Shown piece by piece: positions 1 to 6,901 of a stretch of DNA of 18,022 nucleotides. The stretch comes from JBKJTP01 sp046590195 (GTDB lineage Bacteria > Bacteroidota > Ignavibacteria > Palsa-1295): the NCBI GenBank assembly GCA_046590195.1, contig JBKJTP010000146.1, positions 1-18,022 of the forward strand, in the 5' to 3' direction. Below the pieces are notes generated by a model. That model did not search any database. It had not been told where the DNA came from and saw nothing but the letters and a program-made list of their open reading frames with translations. Each line of letters opens with the position of its first letter. Position 1 is the stretch's first letter. The position numbers and the translations under genes were made by a program.

Positions 1-193
1 GGTAACGATCAACGTACTTGACGTCACCGGCAAGACGGTAGCAACAGTCACCAGCCGTAACTACGGTACTGGTAACTGGAGCGAGAGCATCACCGCTGAA
101 CTCGCAAACGGCTCCTACGTCTACGAGATGACCGCTCTGACCGCTTCAGGACAGACGATCAAGCTCGCGAGAAAGATGACCGTCAATAAGTAA
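1..193 (+). CDS. C-terminal end of a T9SS-secreted protein (partial, 5' end outside window)
   Basis: An open frame runs from base 2 to the TAA at 191-193 and encodes the last 63 residues of a larger protein. The sequence has the look of a type IX secretion (Por) C-terminal sorting domain: alternating beta-strand residues, a 'VLDVTGKTV' strand, a Gly-Ser-Tyr-Val-Tyr turn strand, and a basic tail ending KLARKMTVNK. In this family the tail is recognised by the T9SS outer-membrane machinery and removed or used for surface attachment. It matches the tail of the protein ending at 13228 (RQMTVIK) in design. What the missing upstream part does cannot be seen. The gene ends just before a strong terminator, so it is the last gene of its transcript. 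Confidence 0.8.
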   Translation, partial: VTINVLDVTGKTVATVTSRNYGTGNWSESITAELANGSYVYEMTALTASGQTIKLARKMTVNK

Positions 194-199
194 AACTCT

Positions 200-217
200 G
201 GGTAAGGCAACTTACCC
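200..217 (+). other. Small hairpin with GNRA loop after the T9SS gene
   Basis: GGGTAAG (200-206) and CTTACCC (211-217) form a perfect 7-bp stem closed by a GCAA tetraloop, seven bases after the stop codon. No T-run follows. It may protect the 3' end of the mRNA or act together with the terminator 18 bases further on. Confidence 0.55.
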
Positions 218-234
218 TAAGGACCAGACTTAAA

Positions 235-270
235 CAGCCCCGGGAGCGATCCCGGGGCTGTTCTATTTTA
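235..270 (+). terminator. Rho-independent terminator of the upstream T9SS gene
   Basis: A perfect 11-bp GC-rich stem, CAGCCCCGGGA (235-245) with TCCCGGGGCTG (250-260), is closed by a GCGA tetraloop and followed by TTCTATTTTA. It separates the upstream gene from the heat-shock operon. Confidence 0.85.
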
Positions 271-285
271 AAAGCCCGAACTGGG

Positions 286-321
286 TAGAATGACTTGGCA
301 CTCACATATCCGGAGTGCTGA
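286..321 (+). promoter_or_regulatory. CIRCE operator and likely promoter of the hrcA-grpE-dnaJ operon
   Basis: TTGGCACTC (295-303), a 9-base spacer, then GAGTGCTGA (313-321) matches the CIRCE consensus TTAGCACTC-N9-GAGTGCTAA with one changed base in each arm, and the two changes do not break the core GCACTC/GAGTGC palindrome. CIRCE is the binding site of the heat-shock repressor HrcA, which is encoded directly downstream, so the operon should be autoregulated and induced by heat. A TAGAAT element (286-291) just upstream is a plausible -10 box, which would put the transcription start inside the operator. The usual -35 sequence is not clear. Confidence 0.92.
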
Positions 322-371
322 AACTACCCCAAAGGACATTACTGTTTGCGGATTGGTCTTCTAAATCACCC

Positions 372-1493
372 ATGGGCAAGCTACACAAGAGTTCTACTCC
401 GTTGATCCATACCCCGTCACTCGTGACTGGGTCACTCGCGGCTGGGCAGGACCCGCTTAGCGATCGCCAGCGGGAGATCCTGCGGCTGATCATCCAGCAA
501 TACGTCCTGACCGCCAATCCGGTCGGCTCGCGGAATCTGGCCAGGATCAGCTCACTCGGCCTGAGCGATGCCTCGACGCGCAACATTATGTCGGACCTTG
601 AATTTCTCGGATTCATCGATCATCCGCACACCAGCGCTGGTCGAATGCCGACAGATAAGGGCTACCGGGTGTACGTGAACGAGTTGATGGCTCTCGAGAA
701 GCTTAGCGAAGCCGAACGCAAGGCAGTATCGCGCTCACTTATTGATGCACTCTCGGCCGAAGATGTCATCAAGGAATCGACAGAGATCTTAGCGAAGCTT
801 TCAAAGCAGCTCTCGCTTGTGCTGCTGCCGGCCCTTGAAGAAGGGATGCTCGAGCGAGTAGAGATCGTACCGCTTGCGAGCAATCGCGTATTGATCGTAC
901 TGATAACATCGAGTGGTCGTGTAAGGACGGTCACCCTCGAAACAGATACGCAGATCGATCATACGAAGATCGACGAATTGCGATCGATCCTTAACGAGAG
1001 ATTATCGGGACGATCGTTCAAAGAGATACGTGCAACGTTCACCGAGCGTGTGCAGGATCTGCCGCAGCATGCGAAGGATGTTCTCCGCGTATTCCTCGAT
1101 TCGCCAGAGCGGTTATTCGAGGACAATGATAGAGTAAAACTCAGCGGTGCAAAGCACATCTTTTCTCAGCCAGAATTTCAGAAGAAGAATATCATCAGCG
1201 ATGATGAATTCCAGAGCATCATTGAGTTGCTGGACAATGAAGACGTGGTGATCCACGTGCTCGAGCGCGGAAAGGGCGCAGTAGCTGCAACAGAATCGGT
1301 TGCCATCCGTATTGGCAGTGAACTTGAAGACGAGAAGATGACCAATTACAGCGTCATCTCGACCAGGTACAAGATCGGCGATCAACAAGGTGTGATCGGC
1401 CTGATCGGTCCGAAGCGAATGAATTATGCACGCATGGCACCGCTCGTCGAGTATGTTGCCCGTGCCATGACCAACGCTCTCACATCAAAATGA
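372..1493 (+). CDS. hrcA: Heat-inducible transcription repressor HrcA
   Basis: HrcA binds CIRCE elements and represses chaperone genes; its activity depends on GroE. The N-terminal winged-helix part is recognisable (LSDRQREILRLII near the start, then the SAGRMPTDKGYRVYV signature), followed by the GAF-like middle and C-terminal domain. The frame is open from a GTG at 315, but that codon lies inside the right arm of the CIRCE operator, so translation must start further down. ATG 372 gives 373 residues; GTG 423 gives 356, closer to the usual family length of about 345. No Shine-Dalgarno sequence marks either start, so the start is uncertain by 17 codons. It is the first gene of the operon with grpE and dnaJ; the end region overlaps the possible upstream grpE ATG at 1490. 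Confidence 0.92.
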   Translation: MGKLHKSSTPLIHTPSLVTGSLAAGQDPLSDRQREILRLIIQQYVLTANPVGSRNLARISSLGLSDASTRNIMSDLEFLGFIDHPHTSAGRMPTDKGYRVYVNELMALEKLSEAERKAVSRSLIDALSAEDVIKESTEILAKLSKQLSLVLLPALEEGMLERVEIVPLASNRVLIVLITSSGRVRTVTLETDTQIDHTKIDELRSILNERLSGRSFKEIRATFTERVQDLPQHAKDVLRVFLDSPERLFEDNDRVKLSGAKHIFSQPEFQKKNIISDDEFQSIIELLDNEDVVIHVLERGKGAVAATESVAIRIGSELEDEKMTNYSVISTRYKIGDQQGVIGLIGPKRMNYARMAPLVEYVARAMTNALTSK

Positions 1494-1507
1494 AACGGTG
1501 GAAGTTT

Positions 1508-2032
1508 ATGAGTAAGGAAGAGACCCTTAACGATCAAGCAGATAATTATAACGAAGAGTCCGACGAGACAACATCATCGGTTGGTGATCGCATCGTCGAA
1601 CTCGAACGAGAGTTGCAGGAAGCAAAGGAGCAATCGCTTCGTCGCACGGCAGAGATGGACAACATGCGCAGACGCTTCAATCAGGAACGTGAGGTCCTGA
1701 TCTTCGAAGGCAACAAGCGCTTGCTGACCGAGATGCTTTCAGTTGTCGATGATCTTGAGCGCACACTCCAGCATTCAGAGAAGGGCAAACTGACGGAGGG
1801 CGTCGAGCTTGTCTACCGCAACTTCCTCAAGGTGATGGATCGATATGGTGTGAAGCCGATGGAAGTTGTTGGAAAGACATTCGATGTGCATGCGCACGAT
1901 GCGTTGATGGAAGAGGTGAGCACAGACGTGGAGCCAGGGATTGTAATAAAGGAGATCCAAAAGGGATACATGCTCAATGATGCCGTGCTGCGTCATGCGA
2001 AGGTCATCGTGTCCAAAGCGCCAGACGCATAA
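1508..2032 (+). CDS. grpE: Nucleotide exchange factor GrpE
   Basis: GrpE speeds ADP release from DnaK. The protein has an acidic, disordered N-terminus, a long coiled-coil helix (from about residue 25, VGDRIVELERELQEAKEQ, through the RTAEMDNMRRRFNQER segment), then the four-helix region and the C-terminal beta domain with the family's 'G..FDPxxHxA' motif as GKTFDVHAHDAL and the ending 'GYMLNDAVLRHAKVIVS'. Length (174 residues) is normal. I prefer ATG 1508, which has a weak purine-rich GGTGGAAG stretch upstream and gives a typical MSKEE start. ATG 1490 in the same frame overlaps the hrcA stop (ATGA) and adds six residues. dnaK is not in the window. Confidence 0.95.
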   Translation: MSKEETLNDQADNYNEESDETTSSVGDRIVELERELQEAKEQSLRRTAEMDNMRRRFNQEREVLIFEGNKRLLTEMLSVVDDLERTLQHSEKGKLTEGVELVYRNFLKVMDRYGVKPMEVVGKTFDVHAHDALMEEVSTDVEPGIVIKEIQKGYMLNDAVLRHAKVIVSKAPDA

Positions 2033-2071
2033 GAGAACCAGGTAAGCAGATCGGTAACGAACAAGATAGGA

Positions 2072-3256
2072 ATGGCGACGCAGAGAGATTATTATGAAGT
2101 GCTGTTGGTAGAAAAAGCAGCAACAGGTGAGGAGATCAAGAAGGCCTACCGTAAGCTGGCGATGCAGTATCATCCGGATCGTAACCCAGGTGATGCGCAG
2201 GCTGAAGAGAACTTTAAGGAAGCAGCCGAAGCATACGAAGTATTAAGCGACGAGAACAAACGTGCTCGCTACGATCGCTTCGGGCATCAGGGCGTCAAGA
2301 ACGATCATCACAATTACACAAACGTCAACGATATCTTCTCGCAGTTTGGCGATATCTTTGGCGGCGGCGGCGGAGGTGGAAGCATCTTCGATCAGTTCTT
2401 CGGTGGTGGTTTTGCGCAGCAGCGCTCACCAAATGGTGCGGAGCGCGGATCGGACATTCAGATCAAGATCGGCCTCACTCTCGAAGAGATCGCAACAGGT
2501 GTAGAGAAGACCGTGAAGGTCAAGCATCTGAAAACGTGTGGTACCTGTAACGGAAGCGGCGCAAAGGATTCGACGGCTGTCGAGACCTGTAAGACGTGCT
2601 CAGGGCTTGGACAAGTTCGGCAGGTGCGCTCGATGGGCTTTGGACAATTCGTCAATGTTGCAGCATGCCCGACGTGTCATGGTGAAGGCCGCATCGTAAA
2701 GGATAAGTGCAGCCCATGCCGAGGCGAGGGCCGTGTGCAGCAAGAGGATACGCTGAAGGTGAAGATGCCGGCTGGTGTCAGCGACGGCAATTACCTGACC
2801 CTCAGCGGGCAGGGCAACGCCGGCAAGCGCGGTGGCCCATCGGGCGATTGCTTTGTGGTCGTTGAAGAGGAAGAGCACGATATCTTCCTTCGTGATGGCG
2901 ATGATGTCGTGCTCGATCTGGAGGTCACATTCCCGCAAGCTGCGCTGGGTTCGGAGATCGAGGTGCCGACGCTCATAGGCGCATCGCTGCTCAAGGTTCA
3001 GGCAGGCACGCAGTCGGGTACATTGCTCCGGATGCGGGATAAGGGCATCCAGCATCTCAACCGTAGCGGCAAGGGCGATCAGATCGTCCGTGTGCAGGTC
3101 GTAACGCCAACCAAGCTCAACAAGCAGGAGAAGGCGCTATTGCAAGATCTCGCAGGCCAGGATCACTTTAAGGCTGCGGGCTCGACCAATGCAGAGCGCG
3201 AGTCGGTTGAATCCGAAGGAGGCGTCCTCGACAATCTGAAGAGCATCTTCAGCTAA
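2072..3256 (+). CDS. dnaJ: Chaperone protein DnaJ (Hsp40, type I)
   Basis: DnaJ delivers unfolded clients to DnaK and stimulates its ATPase. All type I parts are present: J domain (residues 1-70) with the HPD triad at 34-36; a Gly/Phe-rich linker (about 86-114) with a run of seven glycines; a zinc-binding region with four CXXCXGXG repeats (cysteines 156/159, 173/176, 199/202, 213/216), all intact; then the substrate-binding beta domains. The 394-residue length fits. A small oddity is 'YYEVLLVEKAAT', where most homologues have Gly at the second Leu. The gene follows grpE after 39 bases, is the last of the CIRCE-controlled operon and is closed by a terminator at 3316. Confidence 0.97.
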   Translation: MATQRDYYEVLLVEKAATGEEIKKAYRKLAMQYHPDRNPGDAQAEENFKEAAEAYEVLSDENKRARYDRFGHQGVKNDHHNYTNVNDIFSQFGDIFGGGGGGGSIFDQFFGGGFAQQRSPNGAERGSDIQIKIGLTLEEIATGVEKTVKVKHLKTCGTCNGSGAKDSTAVETCKTCSGLGQVRQVRSMGFGQFVNVAACPTCHGEGRIVKDKCSPCRGEGRVQQEDTLKVKMPAGVSDGNYLTLSGQGNAGKRGGPSGDCFVVVEEEEHDIFLRDGDDVVLDLEVTFPQAALGSEIEVPTLIGASLLKVQAGTQSGTLLRMRDKGIQHLNRSGKGDQIVRVQVVTPTKLNKQEKALLQDLAGQDHFKAAGSTNAERESVESEGGVLDNLKSIFS

Positions 3257-3271
3257 GCCCGATTCGGGTAG

Positions 3272-3299
3272 CAACAGAGGTAGCTCAACAGAGGTAGCT
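3272..3299 (+). repeat. Perfect 14-bp tandem duplication between dnaJ and its terminator
   Basis: CAACAGAGGTAGCT occurs twice in direct succession (3272-3285 and 3286-3299), preceded by GGTAG and followed by CAGCAGA, which look like partial further copies. It lies in the 3' untranslated part of the heat-shock operon. It has the form of a replication-slippage duplication. Confidence 0.85.
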
Positions 3300-3315
3300 C
3301 AGCAGAAAAATATCT

Positions 3316-3352
3316 AACCTTCGTCCCTCCGGGGCGAAGGTTTTTTATTTTT
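3316..3352 (+). terminator. Rho-independent terminator of the hrcA-grpE-dnaJ operon
   Basis: AACCTTCGTCCC (3316-3327) pairs with GGGGCGAAGGTT (3331-3342) through one T-G wobble, with a TCC loop, and runs into TTTTTTATTTTT. Confidence 0.92.
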
Positions 3353-3424
3353 GAAGAGATTTCTTGGTGACCACTGGAAGCAATACGCAAAATATATAGC
3401 AGGATCAGACAGGGCTTGGCGCAA

Positions 3425-3901
3425 ATGTATTCGCCGAAGGAGTTGCGCGCACTCTTGATCTTCCTGGCGCTAGGTCTGCTCGGTCTGCTATCTCGGCTGG
3501 TACAATCGCCGGAGAATCATGAGATCGCATTCTTAAGTGATCCGAAATATCTTGTTGATGCGCGAGGCCGCGATTCGCTCTTTGCCGTGCTTGCAAGGCG
3601 AAAGCAGATCCAGGACAGCTTTCACTTTTACGCGCCCGACACGACGGATAGCAAGCCCAGGACGAGAGGCTACGGAGCGACTAGCAAGACCGCCGGGCTC
3701 GCTCAGGCCTCCATCTCACTGAACAAAGCATCTGCTGATGACCTCATGAAACTCCCTTCTGTTGGCGAAGCAACGGCCAGTCTGATCATGGAATACCGCA
3801 AAGAGCGCGGAAAATTTCGGACTCTCACGGAGATCATGAATGTTAGAGGTATCGGCCCCAAGAAATTTGAACGCATGAAGCCATACCTCAGACTCGATTG
3901 A
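3425..3901 (+). CDS. ComEA-like helix-hairpin-helix DNA-binding protein
   Basis: ComEA is the membrane-anchored double-stranded DNA receptor used in natural transformation. This protein (158 residues from ATG 3425) has one N-terminal membrane segment (about residues 7-25, rich in Leu), a roughly 70-residue linker of low similarity, and a C-terminal ComEA-type HhH domain (about 98-158) starting SLNKASADDLMKLPSVG and containing the two hairpin glycines pairs LPSVGE and VRGIGPKKFE with the linking GKFRTLTEI. The C-terminal domain is decisive. TTG 3416 in the same frame would add three residues; ATG 3425 has a modest AGGG ten bases upstream. The stop codon overlaps the ATG of the next gene (TGATG), so the two are translationally coupled. 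Whether it serves DNA uptake or another role cannot be read from the window. Confidence 0.8.
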   Translation: MYSPKELRALLIFLALGLLGLLSRLVQSPENHEIAFLSDPKYLVDARGRDSLFAVLARRKQIQDSFHFYAPDTTDSKPRTRGYGATSKTAGLAQASISLNKASADDLMKLPSVGEATASLIMEYRKERGKFRTLTEIMNVRGIGPKKFERMKPYLRLD

Positions 3902-4545
3902 TGAAGGATCTCACTGTTGTAAGTTTACAGAATGGGATCCTTCTCGGCCTGCGATTCAGAGATGATGGCAAGCTCAGGATCATCGGCCTCGTAGGTAGTG
4001 AAGCACTCGCTGAAGAGAGCACGAACGTGGTGCACGGTTTTGCACCGACTGACGTAGTGTCCCAGCTTCCGTCTGAGGCCAGTCTCAATGGATCAGAGAT
4101 CACGCGAGAGCGCGCAATCCATATGGTTGATGATGATCGATGGGTCTCGGAACAGACAGGGCCTTTCCTCCTGCATCAAAACCGGCCGAATTTGCGTTGT
4201 AGCACGGTCAGCCCACTCACGGCACTTGCTGCATTGCAGCTCAGTGTCGGAGATGGGATCAGTTATCTATCGAAGCAAAGAGAGATTTTCTTGAACCAGG
4301 GTTCGATCGAAATATCAACTGTGTTTGCTGCCGATCGCCGCTCAGGCTTTTTGTGTGGACCAGATGCAGCACTCCATGCAGATGCTCACAAGCGCTTGCT
4401 CGGCTTTAGCGACATGAAGATCGAACTCGAAAATGCTCTCCGCTCAGAACTTCAGGGACTGGGCCATCTTTTTGCACTCACCGTTGGAGCCGCAATGCAT
4501 CTCGTGAATACCGCGGATCTCCATCACACACTAAATAACTCATGA
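3901..4545 (+). CDS. Conserved-looking protein of unknown function between comEA-like gene and rsmD
   Basis: I do not recognise a family. The 214-residue protein has no signal peptide or membrane segment and looks cytoplasmic. It opens with beta-rich stretches (LTVVSLQNGILLGLRF, LRIIGLVGSEAL), has an SPLTALAALQLSVG helix in the middle and ends with LGHLFALTVGAAMHLV. This alternation, and the C-terminal 'LFALTVGAA' helix, is faintly like the actin-type fold of PilM, a type IV pilus platform protein, and a pilus role would fit beside a ComEA-like gene. This is only a guess. Both ends overlap neighbours: its ATG shares a base with the comEA-like stop, and its stop overlaps the rsmD start as ATGA, a strong sign that it is a real, co-translated gene. 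Confidence 0.75.
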   Translation: MKDLTVVSLQNGILLGLRFRDDGKLRIIGLVGSEALAEESTNVVHGFAPTDVVSQLPSEASLNGSEITRERAIHMVDDDRWVSEQTGPFLLHQNRPNLRCSTVSPLTALAALQLSVGDGISYLSKQREIFLNQGSIEISTVFAADRRSGFLCGPDAALHADAHKRLLGFSDMKIELENALRSELQGLGHLFALTVGAAMHLVNTADLHHTLNNS

Positions 4546-5129
4546 GGATCATCGCTGGAGAGTTGCGAAGCCGCCGGTTGAATACGCCGGATAACGACAA
4601 GACGCGACCAACAACCGATCGCTCCCGCGAATCGCTATTTAATGTGCTCGATAATTTGCTCGAGATCGAAAACGCTCGCGTGCTCGATCTCTTCGCTGGA
4701 TGCGGTGCTGTAGCGTTCGAAGCATTGAGCAGAGGCGCCAAGGAAGCTGTGCTTGTCGAGAAGGACCGTCATGCGCTTGAAGCGATCCGCCGCAACATCG
4801 ACGATCTTGAGTTGAAGGATCAGGTGCGAGTGGTCTCAAAGGATGCCTACGCGTCGATCGCATTGCTCAACGGAGATTTTGATTTCATTTTCGCAGACGC
4901 GCCATACCGCGATCTGAAGTCGATGAAGGAGTTGCCGGGTCTGCTCCTGACCAGCTCGCTGCTCCGGCCCAATGCCATCATGGTGATCGAGCATAGCGTC
5001 CATAACAAGATGGAGTTGCCCGAAGAAGCGGAGCTGATCAAGACGTTGACTGTTGGCGATGCTGCGTTCACCATCTTCACAAAGGCTGGCGGCAACGGCG
5101 AGAAGGCTGGCACGAAGGCCGTAGAATGA
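4542..5129 (+). CDS. rsmD: 16S rRNA (guanine(966)-N(2))-methyltransferase RsmD
   Basis: RsmD methylates N2 of G966 in 16S rRNA during 30S assembly, using S-adenosylmethionine. The family hallmarks are present: start MRIIAGELRSRRL, TRPTTDRSRESLFNVL (21-36), the SAM-binding loop LDLFAGCGA (48-56) followed by EALSRGA. The catalytic motif IV, normally DPPY or DPPF, reads DAPY here (residues 119-122, bases 4896-4907), within FDFIFADAPYRDL. That Pro-to-Ala change is unusual for an N2-guanine/N6-adenine-type methyltransferase and might reduce activity; the rest of the protein gives no sign of decay. 195 residues, normal length. It overlaps the unknown gene upstream and coaD downstream by four bases each. 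rsmD-coaD neighbourhood is common in bacteria. Confidence 0.93.
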   Translation: MRIIAGELRSRRLNTPDNDKTRPTTDRSRESLFNVLDNLLEIENARVLDLFAGCGAVAFEALSRGAKEAVLVEKDRHALEAIRRNIDDLELKDQVRVVSKDAYASIALLNGDFDFIFADAPYRDLKSMKELPGLLLTSSLLRPNAIMVIEHSVHNKMELPEEAELIKTLTVGDAAFTIFTKAGGNGEKAGTKAVE

Positions 5130-5626
5130 GCGCCCATCGGATCGCGATCTATCCAGGCACGTTCGATCCGATCACGTTCGGCCACATTGATATCATTGGC
5201 CGTGCCTCTGATCTCTTCGATGAGGTGATCGTTGCACTCGCGAAAAATAGCCAGAAGTCGCCACTGTTGACCGACGAAGAGCGATATAAGCTCGTGCAGC
5301 AGTCCATTCAAGAATGTTTTCCAGTAAAGCAAAATATCAAGGTTGATGCGTTCGACGGTTTGCTTGTCAATTATGCCGAGGCCAAAGGTGCTATCGCGAT
5401 CGTGCGAGGTATTCGAGTCTTAAGCGACTTCGATTACGAATTCAGGATGGCGCTCATGAATCGCAAGTTGAAGGAAGAGATCAGTACGGTGTTCCTCATG
5501 CCGCACGAGAAGTACACGTATCTTCATTCGTCGCTCGTTCGCGAGCTCGCGCGTTACGGCGAGAACATAGAGAATTTCGTACCCAAAGCAGTCGCAGAAG
5601 CGATCACGGAAAAATTCGCAAAGTAA
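5126..5626 (+). CDS. coaD: Phosphopantetheine adenylyltransferase
   Basis: CoaD transfers AMP from ATP to 4'-phosphopantetheine, the fourth step of coenzyme A synthesis. The nucleotidyltransferase signature is clear: YPGTFDPITFGHIDII (9-24) with the TxGH-type histidine at residue 20, RGIRVLSDFDYEFRMALMNR (94-113), and YLHSSLVRE (132-140), the counterpart of the ISSSLVKE motif. The length, 166 residues, matches the family. The ATG overlaps the rsmD stop (ATGA). Confidence 0.97.
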   Translation: MSAHRIAIYPGTFDPITFGHIDIIGRASDLFDEVIVALAKNSQKSPLLTDEERYKLVQQSIQECFPVKQNIKVDAFDGLLVNYAEAKGAIAIVRGIRVLSDFDYEFRMALMNRKLKEEISTVFLMPHEKYTYLHSSLVRELARYGENIENFVPKAVAEAITEKFAK

Positions 5627-5638
5627 ACTAGTAGATCT

Positions 5639-6883
5639 ATGGCGGTTTCATCCTTAGATGACATGGTGCTCAAGAGCGATAGTCGCAAGCACGTTATAGC
5701 AAACAGGATGGATAGCGTCACAGAAGCTGCTACCCTCAGGATCGCCGAACGCGCACGAGAGCTACGGGAGTCAGGTCGATCCATCGTGAGTCTTTCTACC
5801 GGGGAGCCAAATTTCCCAACGCCGCAACACATCAAGGATGCCGCGGTCCGCGCATTAGCAAACGATCAAACTCGCTACACGCCTGCGGAAGGTATGAAGC
5901 AACTGCGCGAGATCGTTGCGGAGAAATTCAGCCGAGACAATAATATTGATACGAGCTGGGATCGTATACAGATCTCAAGCGGCGGCAAGCATGCGCTCTC
6001 GAACGCGATCTCCGTGCTTGTGCAGCAAGGCGATGAGGTTGTCATCCCATCGCCGTACTGGGTCAGCTATCCCGCGATGGTAGCAATAGCTGAAGGAACG
6101 TCGATCTATGTAGAGACCAGGTTCGAGAATGACTGGCTGATGCAGCCTGAGGATCTCGATCGTGCGATCACTGACAAGACGCGAGTTCTTATACTCAACA
6201 CTCCTGTGAATCCGACGAGCGCGATGTACTCCGAGGAGCAGTTGCGTGCGTTGGCGGAAGTTATTGAGCGACGGAACATCTATGTCGTCGTCGATGAGCT
6301 TTATGAAAAGCTCGTCTACGATGGTAGAAAACATTTTTCGATCGGGGCGATCGAGTCCATCGCGGATCAAGTCATAACCGTCAATGGACTCAGCAAGGCG
6401 TATGCGATGACAGGCTGGCGCTGCGGCTATGCAACGGGCCCGAAACAGATCATCGATGCAATGAACCGGCTGCAAAGTCAGGCCGTCTCGCATCCATCGA
6501 GCATTACGCAGTGCGCAGCGATCGAAGCGATAACAGCATCGCAAGCGACAGTAGAAGAAATGCGAGCCGCCTTCGAGCGTCGTCGCGATCTTGTGGTTGC
6601 GCTGATGTCGGATATCCCTGGCATTCGCTTCCTGAAGCCGAAGGGTGCGTTCTACATCTTCTTTGACATCTCGAGCTTCATCGGCAAGTCGACCGCGAAA
6701 GGTGTTCGCATTAATTCTGCCGAAGAGATCTGTCTCGGTCTGTTAAATGATCATGGCATTGGACTCGTGCCTGGCAATGCGTTTGGCAAGGATGACGCGA
6801 TCCGTCTCTCGTTTGCCGCGTCCGAGCAAGATATCGAGGAAGGTGTAAAGCGTATCCGTCAAGGACTTGCCGAGATCAAGTAA
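5639..6883 (+). CDS. Pyridoxal-phosphate-dependent aminotransferase (aspartate/aromatic type, class I)
   Basis: The protein transfers amino groups between amino acids and 2-oxo acids, most likely aspartate or another dicarboxylic or aromatic substrate. Fold-type I residues are in place: SPYW (138-141) for stacking on the cofactor, Asn191 in NTPVNPTS, Asp219 and Tyr222 in VVDELYEKLVYDG, the Schiff-base lysine Lys253 in NGLSKAYAMTGWR, and the C-terminal IRLSFA arginine that binds the substrate carboxylate. 414 residues is slightly longer than usual (about 395); the extra lies before VIANRMDSVTEAATL, so translation could instead start at ATG 5663. It follows coaD by 12 bases and precedes nadE by 18, so it is probably in the same transcript. 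Exact substrate cannot be fixed from sequence alone. Confidence 0.9.
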   Translation: MAVSSLDDMVLKSDSRKHVIANRMDSVTEAATLRIAERARELRESGRSIVSLSTGEPNFPTPQHIKDAAVRALANDQTRYTPAEGMKQLREIVAEKFSRDNNIDTSWDRIQISSGGKHALSNAISVLVQQGDEVVIPSPYWVSYPAMVAIAEGTSIYVETRFENDWLMQPEDLDRAITDKTRVLILNTPVNPTSAMYSEEQLRALAEVIERRNIYVVVDELYEKLVYDGRKHFSIGAIESIADQVITVNGLSKAYAMTGWRCGYATGPKQIIDAMNRLQSQAVSHPSSITQCAAIEAITASQATVEEMRAAFERRRDLVVALMSDIPGIRFLKPKGAFYIFFDISSFIGKSTAKGVRINSAEEICLGLLNDHGIGLVPGNAFGKDDAIRLSFAASEQDIEEGVKRIRQGLAEIK

Positions 6884-6901
6884 CACCAGTACACCGACCT
6901 A

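Noticed and set aside
315..371. Upstream extension of hrcA to GTG 315
   Set aside because: The codon lies in the right arm of the CIRCE operator and the extra residues have no counterpart in HrcA proteins.
5975..6544. 189-codon minus-strand frame opposite the aminotransferase
   Set aside because: Antisense shadow; the plus strand encodes an intact aminotransferase with all catalytic residues.
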